Assembly: GCA_027858795.1 (NCBI GenBank)
Contig: JAQICF010000006.1
Coordinates: forward strand, 1-18,578
From: Candidatus Delongbacteria bacterium
Lineage (GTDB): Bacteria > Delongbacteria > UBA4055
Direction of reading: 5' to 3'
DNA: 18,578 bases
Part shown: positions 14,289-18,578 of the stretch, in pieces
Layout of the letters: each line of letters starts with the position of its first letter
How positions within the stretch are numbered: position 1 is the stretch's first letter
Position numbers and translations under genes: made by a program
The notes under the pieces: model-generated
Database searches by the model: none
The model's input: the letters and a program-made list of their open reading frames with translations, nothing else
Told to the model about the DNA's origin: nothing

Positions 14289-15815
14289 TTACAACCGGTA
14301 CTCGTCCCATAATTTTATCAATGCGTCGCTATTTCCGACACTGAAAAGGTTTAAATATTCAGGATCATCATAGATAGTTTCTTTCATTATTTCATAAAAA
14401 CTTGTACCAAATGAATTTCTCATCTCATCAATTATATCTTTTTCGATCTTTTTCATAAAATGAATATGAAAATACAATCCCATTGGTTGATAAGATGTCA
14501 GCCATCTTTTCATAAATGTTGCGAACCATTTTCTAAGTGAAATAATAAAATCTTCAGCTTTGTTTTTAGCTATCGCAATATCCACATTATCTCTGTACAT
14601 GAGATGCAATTCTATCTTTTTTGAAAATAATGTAGTCTGATCTATGAACATTTTAATATCCTGTTCAAATTCTGTTGTAAATTCAAGAGTTTCAGAGATT
14701 GTAATTAATTTTTCAATCTTAGCTATTATTGCTTTTAACTGCTCTTCTGACTGAGATGCAAATCCCTTTCCTTTGAAAACATATTCATGAAATAAATGTT
14801 TTGTTACAAATTCACTATGACCTTTTAAATTCTCTGGGTTTAAATAATCTCCAAAATGTATTTCATCTAACATCTTTATAATTTCATCTATTTCTTCTTT
14901 AGCAGCAAATTCAGTGATCTTTTCATTATTGAATATTTTGTATGCGATCTCAAACAGGTTCTCTGTAAAACTTGCAGGATGAATATGTCCAGCATCTCCC
15001 CAATCGGTTATCATAAAACCTTTCGCTGATATCAAGTCAGCTCTTTCTTTCATTAGTTGAAAATTCTTCACCGCAAAATCATATCTCGGGAAAAAACTTT
15101 TCCATGTATTTATTCCGGGACAAACAAGTGTATTATTACCTAATTCTTTGTATGTATCAGGCATTTCTGCAAAACCGTAGTTCCAATAGCAAAGTATCGC
15201 ATTTTTTCCGAGTTTTTCCATAACTTCAGGGTTATTCTCAACCATATCTCCCCAAAGTATAATATTTTTATCAAATGTGCTGGCAATTTCTTTCAATTTT
15301 AGAATATGATCCATAAAGATTTCATCCTTCATTGATCCTTGCTCCAACAGATGCTTACTCTTTCCCGATGCCATATCATAGACTTCGTCTCCACCAATAT
15401 GAATATGTTCAGATGAAAAAGCCTCTGAAGCTGACTTATAGAGATCTGTAATAAACTTGTAAGTTTCATCGCTAATACTTAACGACCATTTTTTTTCTGA
15501 TTCACAAATATTATCATATTCCGGATGCTTAAGGATATGGAACATATGTCCGAATGATTGTATCAGCGGAATTATTTCTATTGAAAACTCTTTAGCATAA
15601 ACATCTAACTCTTTAAATTCTTCAATAGTGTATCCATCTGATTCTGAACCGATCTTTGGATGACCGGGTATTTTAAATACGTGTTCGATGTTATAAAAAA
15701 TAGTGTCGTAACCTGTCTTTGATAAATTTTTTATCATTTTCTTCATTCTGCTGATAGTTGGAACTCTAAAACGAGAAATATCTATCATACATGCTTTTAT
15801 ATTTATCTTATTCAT
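14289..15815 (-). CDS. Cytosolic GH20-type beta-N-acetylhexosaminidase (hexosaminidase D-like)
   Basis: A TIM-barrel glycosidase predicted to remove terminal N-acetylhexosamine (GlcNAc/GalNAc). HIGGDEVYDMASGKS holds the GH20 Asp-Glu catalytic pair (Asp143-Glu144 counted from the chosen start). It resembles the hexosaminidase D subgroup ('H.G.DEVY.LG.G.S') more than the secreted HexA/B or NagZ types. IPLIQSFGHM (about 82-91) and ILWGDM (about 190) fit successive barrel strands. The C-terminal third (from about 330) is helical and unassigned. There is no signal peptide, so it acts in the cytosol, perhaps on imported or recycled amino sugars. A TTG at 15833 would add six residues, but ATG 15815 has AAAGGT at 6-7 nt, so I start there (508 residues). 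It is the first gene of a unit with tadA and is flanked on both sides by the same short repeat. Confidence 0.82.
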   Translation of the reverse strand: MNKINIKACMIDISRFRVPTISRMKKMIKNLSKTGYDTIFYNIEHVFKIPGHPKIGSESDGYTIEEFKELDVYAKEFSIEIIPLIQSFGHMFHILKHPEYDNICESEKKWSLSISDETYKFITDLYKSASEAFSSEHIHIGGDEVYDMASGKSKHLLEQGSMKDEIFMDHILKLKEIASTFDKNIILWGDMVENNPEVMEKLGKNAILCYWNYGFAEMPDTYKELGNNTLVCPGINTWKSFFPRYDFAVKNFQLMKERADLISAKGFMITDWGDAGHIHPASFTENLFEIAYKIFNNEKITEFAAKEEIDEIIKMLDEIHFGDYLNPENLKGHSEFVTKHLFHEYVFKGKGFASQSEEQLKAIIAKIEKLITISETLEFTTEFEQDIKMFIDQTTLFSKKIELHLMYRDNVDIAIAKNKAEDFIISLRKWFATFMKRWLTSYQPMGLYFHIHFMKKIEKDIIDEMRNSFGTSFYEIMKETIYDDPEYLNLFSVGNSDALIKLWDEYRL

Positions 15816-15867
15816 AATTTTACCTTTTTCCAATATTGAATTACTCTAATTTACGATTTAATCCTTT

Positions 15868-15901
15868 AATTATCAATTGTCCATTGTAAATTATCAATTA
15901 T
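15868..15901 (-). repeat. Short dispersed repeat, copy B (upstream of GH20)
   Basis: Second copy of the ATTATCAATT/TCCATT element, 17 of 18 identical to copy A over 15868-15885 and ending with a further ATTATCAATT at 15890-15899. It lies in the divergent space between the GH20 gene and purC. Confidence 0.7.
15869..15897 (-). promoter_or_regulatory. Possible promoter of the GH20-tadA unit, inside repeat copy B
   Basis: On the minus strand TTGATA (15892-15897), a 17-bp spacer and GATAAT (15869-15874) give a good sigma70-like pair about 55 bp before the GH20 ATG. It coincides with the repeat, so it may be repeat sequence that happens to look like, or has been adopted as, a promoter. Confidence 0.5.
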
Positions 15902-15915
15902 TTATAATTATTCTA

Positions 15916-15944
15916 TTGCATTGAACTTTCAGATGTTTTATATT
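15916..15944 (+). promoter_or_regulatory. Probable promoter of purC
   Basis: TTGCAT (15916-15921), a 17-bp spacer and TATATT (15939-15944) lie about 43 bp before the purC ATG. Transcription would start near 15951, giving a leader of only about 36 nt, too short for a purine riboswitch. The promoter points away from that of the GH20 unit. Confidence 0.6.
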
Positions 15945-15986
15945 TCAAATTCATCATTTTTATTAGATAAATTTCAAGGAGTTAAA

Positions 15987-16880
15987 ATGGCTAAAATTGT
16001 ACACGAAGCAAATATTAAAGAACTTGAGCTTTTCAACAAAGGTAAAGTTCGTGAAATTTATTCTTTTCAGGAAGATAAATTACTCATCGTGACTTCTGAT
16101 AGGATCAGCGCATTTGATGTTATTATGGACCAGGGCATTCCTGAGAAAGGCAAAGTTTTAACAAAAATAGCCAATTTTTGGTTTGAGAAATTTAAACCAA
16201 TTATTAAAAATCATATAATTTCAACTGACCCAATAAAAGATTTTCCTGAATTACAACCTTTTGCGGATGTTATTGAAGGTAGATCAATAGTAGTTCACAA
16301 GTGTAATCCTTTACCTATTGAAGCAATTGTAAGAGGATACCTTGCAGGATCAGGTCTTAAAGAATATGGTAAATTTGGAACGGTTTGCGGTATTGAACTA
16401 CCTGATGGATTAGTAAATTCTTCAAAATTACCTGAAGCGATCTTTACTCCTTCAACCAAAGCAGAGCAAGGTTTTCACGATGAAAATATTTCATTTGAAG
16501 AAATGAAAAAAATAATTGATCCGGAATTAGCTGAAAAAGTAAAAAAGATCAGTTTAGATCTCTATAAAGCCGGTAACGAATATGCTGCAACGAAAGGAAT
16601 AATCATTGCTGATACTAAATTTGAATTTGGTCTTCTGGGTGATGAGCTAATCCTTATTGATGAAGTTCTAACACCGGATTCTTCAAGATTCTGGCCAGCT
16701 GATGATTATGCAGAAGGTAAAAGTCAAAAAAGTTTTGACAAGCAGTACCTTAGAGATTATTTACAGGGGTTAGTCGATAACGGAAAGTGGGACAAAAATT
16801 CACCTGCACCAACATTACCTGAGGAAGTTACTGAAACAACTGCTAAAAAATATAACGAAGTACTAAAAAAACTATTGTAG
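15987..16880 (+). CDS. purC: Phosphoribosylaminoimidazole-succinocarboxamide synthase (SAICAR synthetase)
   Basis: It joins aspartate to CAIR using ATP in step 8 of de novo purine synthesis; cytosolic. Visible family marks are GKVREIY (19-25) and LLIVTSDRISAFDVIM in the N-terminal ATP-binding part, VRGYLAGSG (115-123), DTKFEFG (209-215) and DEVLTPDSSRFW (225-236). At 297 residues it belongs to the longer form of the enzyme (as in yeast Ade1) rather than the about 240-residue E. coli form. The frame is open further upstream to a possible ATG at 15921, but AAGGAG at 15976-15981, five bases before ATG 15987, fixes the start. The upstream part would also overlap the promoter. No other pur gene is nearby. 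A STAS-domain gene follows closely. Confidence 0.97.
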   Translation: MAKIVHEANIKELELFNKGKVREIYSFQEDKLLIVTSDRISAFDVIMDQGIPEKGKVLTKIANFWFEKFKPIIKNHIISTDPIKDFPELQPFADVIEGRSIVVHKCNPLPIEAIVRGYLAGSGLKEYGKFGTVCGIELPDGLVNSSKLPEAIFTPSTKAEQGFHDENISFEEMKKIIDPELAEKVKKISLDLYKAGNEYAATKGIIIADTKFEFGLLGDELILIDEVLTPDSSRFWPADDYAEGKSQKSFDKQYLRDYLQGLVDNGKWDKNSPAPTLPEEVTETTAKKYNEVLKKLL

Positions 16881-16936
16881 GTTTTAATGAAAATAATAAT
16901 AACTTATTGTGGGTTTTTATGGAAATAATAAATAAA
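16872..16936 (+). repeat. Imperfect tandem duplication across the purC stop and next start
   Basis: CTATTGTAGGTTTTAATGAA (16872 onward) is echoed by CTTATTGTGGGTTTTTATGG (16903 onward), each followed by an AATAATAA run. The unit is about 31-33 bp. Copy 1 contains the purC stop and copy 2 the start of the STAS gene, so the second gene's start region looks like a duplicate of the junction. Confidence 0.5.
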
Positions 16937-17242
16937 GAAAAATATTCAATATTAAAACCATCAGTTGATCTTATTGATGACAATGCTAAGAATTTCATCC
17001 TGGAATGTGAGATCGAGATCGCAAAACATAATACTGAAATTTATGTTATCGACTTTGAATCAGTCAAGCAGGTCGCGTCACCTGTTATCGCATTTTTTGT
17101 GTCAACTTTTTGCACAGAAAAGAATAGTTACTATTGTATCAATGCTAACTCATCCATATTAGATGTCTTTAGAATGATGCAGATCGATAAATGTCTGAAG
17201 ATAATAGATTCACTTGATGAGATAAAAATACATAAAACTTAA
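16919..17242 (+). CDS. Small STAS-domain protein (anti-sigma-factor-antagonist-like)
   Basis: This 107-residue cytosolic protein follows the STAS alternation: strand-rich N-terminus, then IYVIDFESVKQVASPVIAFF (about residues 41-60), a YYCINAN strand, and SSILDVFRMMQIDKCLKIIDS as the closing helix and strand. In SpoIIAA-type antagonists the loop after the central strand is D-S-S-G with a phosphorylated Ser. Here it reads VASPV, with the Asp, one Ser and Gly lost, so canonical kinase switching is doubtful. The family also includes MlaB-like and other regulators. ATG 16919 is chosen over TTG 16907; the ribosome site (GTGGG) is weak. It lies 38 bp after purC and before a terminator, so it is probably read from the purC promoter. 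No partner kinase or sigma factor is in view. Confidence 0.68.
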   Translation: MEIINKEKYSILKPSVDLIDDNAKNFILECEIEIAKHNTEIYVIDFESVKQVASPVIAFFVSTFCTEKNSYYCINANSSILDVFRMMQIDKCLKIIDSLDEIKIHKT

Positions 17243-17262
17243 AAACAACTAATTATTTATTT

Positions 17263-17286
17263 AAAGTCGGAATTTTCCGACTTTTT
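17263..17286 (+). terminator. Intrinsic terminator of the purC-STAS unit
   Basis: AAAGTCGG (17263-17270) and CCGACTTT (17277-17284) form a perfect 8-bp stem with a 6-nt AATTTT loop, followed by further T residues. It lies 20 bp after the STAS stop. Confidence 0.85.
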
Positions 17287-17303
17287 CATTAGAATAAATT
17301 ACC

Positions 17304-17332
17304 TTGACAATGGTATAGAGCAAAAATAGATT
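17304..17332 (+). promoter_or_regulatory. Probable promoter of the lysine-ketoglutarate reductase gene
   Basis: A perfect TTGACA (17304-17309), a 17-bp spacer and TAGATT (17327-17332, 4 of 6) lie just after the terminator and about 32 bp before ATG 17365. The leader would be about 25 nt. Confidence 0.68.
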
Positions 17333-17364
17333 TCTTACTTGAAAATGTAACTACAAGGATAACC

Positions 17365-18578
17365 ATGAAAAAGATCGGTATTAGGTATGAAGATAAATTT
17401 ACAGCGGAAAGAAGAGTACCCCTTATTCCGGATCATGTTAAAAAATTAAATGAAGAATTTGGTATAGAATTTAATGTTGAACCTTCTGAAAAAAGAATTT
17501 TTAATGATGAGGAATATGCTAGCGTGGGTGCAAATCTGACTGGCGATTTTTCAGATTGTGAACTTATTATCGGTGTAAAAGAGATCGTTGAAAAATGGTT
17601 TGAAGAAGAGAAAACCTACATCTTCTTTTCACACACTATAAAAGGTCAAGATTATAACATGGGTATTCTTAGAAAAATGATCGAGAAGAAAGTTAATTTG
17701 ATAGATTATGAAAAAATCGCTGATGAAAATGGTAAAAGATTGATTTTCTTTGGTAAATTTGCTGGTCTTGCAGGAATGATCGACACCATCTGGGCATTAG
17801 GATTAAGACTAAAGCATCAGGGAATCGAGAATCCTTTCACAAAATTAAATCAGTGCTATACTTATAATTCATTGGAAGAAGCTAAAGCCGTCGTAAGAGA
17901 AATTGGTGAAGATATTAAAAAGAATGGTCTTCCTAAAGAACTCTCCCCTTTCGTTACAGGTTTTACAGGTTACGGAAATGTTTCTATTGGTGCTCAGGAA
18001 ATATATGATCTACTTCCTGTGAAAGAAATTACTCCGGAAGAATTGATCGAACTTGAAAATAAAGCTGATCTACCGAACAACTTACTTTATAAAGTTGTTT
18101 TCAAGGAAAAAGATCTTTCAGTTCGTAAGGATGGAACTCCATTTGAATTACAACATTACTATAATAATCCAGCAGATTACAAAAGTGATTTTGAGCAATA
18201 TCTACCTAAGATGTCTATACTGATGAACTGTATGTACTGGACAGAAGATTATCCTACAATAGTTACAAAGGATTATCTTGAAAAAAACTATAATAAAGAC
18301 TCAAAACTAAAGATCATTGGTGACATTACATGTGATGTAAATGGTTCTATTGAATGTACTGAGAAAGGTGCTTTAGTCGAAAATCCTATTTTTGTTTACG
18401 ATACTAAAAATAATTCTATCGAAGACGGTTATAAAGGTGATGGAATTCAGATGATGACGGTTGATATTCTTCCTAGTGAATTACCTAGAGAGGCTTCAGA
18501 GTTCTTCAGTCAGGCATTATTGCCGTTTATTCCTCAGATAGCCAGTGCAAATTTTGATGTTCCGTTCGATGAGCTTGA
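17365..18578 (+). CDS. Lysine-ketoglutarate reductase domain protein (saccharopine pathway), partial
   Basis: It resembles the N-terminal LKR half of the eukaryotic bifunctional enzyme AASS, which condenses lysine and 2-oxoglutarate to saccharopine with NADPH. From ATG 17365 (AAGGAT upstream) 404 codons are open to the right edge. The TGA-like end of the window is out of frame. Recognisable family blocks are GIRYEDKFTAERRVPL (5-20), FFSHTIKGQ.YNMG (87-100), LIDYEKI (112-118), KFAGLAGMID (131-140), FTGYGNVS.GAQ (200-211, nucleotide-binding glycine loop), NCMYW (288-292), and GDITCDVNGSIE (319-330). The LKR domain is nearly complete. Whether a saccharopine dehydrogenase domain is fused downstream, as in animals and plants, or encoded separately cannot be seen. 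Alanine/saccharopine dehydrogenase relatives share the fold, but the blocks are LKR-specific. Confidence 0.85.
   Translation, partial: MKKIGIRYEDKFTAERRVPLIPDHVKKLNEEFGIEFNVEPSEKRIFNDEEYASVGANLTGDFSDCELIIGVKEIVEKWFEEEKTYIFFSHTIKGQDYNMGILRKMIEKKVNLIDYEKIADENGKRLIFFGKFAGLAGMIDTIWALGLRLKHQGIENPFTKLNQCYTYNSLEEAKAVVREIGEDIKKNGLPKELSPFVTGFTGYGNVSIGAQEIYDLLPVKEITPEELIELENKADLPNNLLYKVVFKEKDLSVRKDGTPFELQHYYNNPADYKSDFEQYLPKMSILMNCMYWTEDYPTIVTKDYLEKNYNKDSKLKIIGDITCDVNGSIECTEKGALVENPIFVYDTKNNSIEDGYKGDGIQMMTVDILPSELPREASEFFSQALLPFIPQIASANFDVPFDEL

Noticed and set aside
18571..18578. Apparent stop (TTGA) at the right edge of the lysine-ketoglutarate reductase gene
   Set aside because: The TGA is out of frame with ATG 17365; the reading frame remains open at the edge, so the gene is cut by the window rather than truncated.
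1..18578. CRISPR array, insertion sequence, prophage or defence system
   Set aside because: No regularly spaced repeats, transposase, integrase, tRNA gene or phage-like gene was seen; gene content is otherwise housekeeping and surface genes.

Overview
The window is AT-rich (roughly one third G+C) bacterial DNA. It is gene-dense, with well-formed Shine-Dalgarno sites, sigma70-like promoters and intrinsic terminators. The V-type ATPase operon carries the DUF2764 protein in place of subunit C. A secreted protein here has duplicated beta-rich domains and an FnIII-like tail containing SSEDPYGTF and FNGEEW, and there are long PilX-like pseudopilins. Together these point to the Fibrobacteres-Chlorobi-Bacteroidetes side of the tree. 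Cloacimonadota or a similar candidate phylum is my best guess. This is inferred from gene content; there is no rRNA to test it.

Layout, left to right. (1) 1-6780, minus strand: a V/A-type ATPase operon transcribed E, DUF2764 (C-like), A, B, D, I. Junctions are tight (TAATG between A and B, ATGA between D and I). Subunit I runs off the left edge, so the membrane ring gene K would lie outside. A TTGACA promoter sits about 150 bp upstream of E. (2) 7129-9465, minus: a 720-residue secreted protein as a single transcription unit with its own promoter and terminator. (3) 9482-12903, minus: a minor-pilin/pseudopilin operon (PilV/GspI-like, PilW/GspJ-like and a 714-residue PilX/GspK-like protein). 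It has a strong promoter, a leader of about 200 nt with two hairpins and a tiny ORF, and a strong terminator. (4) 12983-15900, minus: a cytosolic hexosaminidase-D-like GH20 enzyme, the tRNA adenosine deaminase TadA, and a conserved Cys-rich protein of unknown function with a TTG start. (5) 15916-17286, plus: purC and a small STAS-domain protein, closed by a terminator. (6) 17304-18578, plus: a gene for the lysine-ketoglutarate reductase domain of the saccharopine pathway, open at the right edge.

How the genes work together: the ATPase subunits form one rotary complex. The three class III signal-peptide proteins most likely form the tip of one type IV pilus or type II-like pseudopilus, whose assembly motor is not in the window. 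The remaining genes are housekeeping (tadA, purC) or separate metabolic units.

No clearly new system is proven here. The items most worth a second look are the leader RNA of the pseudopilin operon, the oversized PilX-like tip protein, the short dispersed repeat that carries a promoter-like pair on both sides of the GH20 gene, and the Cys-rich unknown. Several apparent starts were moved to internal ATG codons with better ribosome binding sites (subunit E, GH20, purC, STAS protein).
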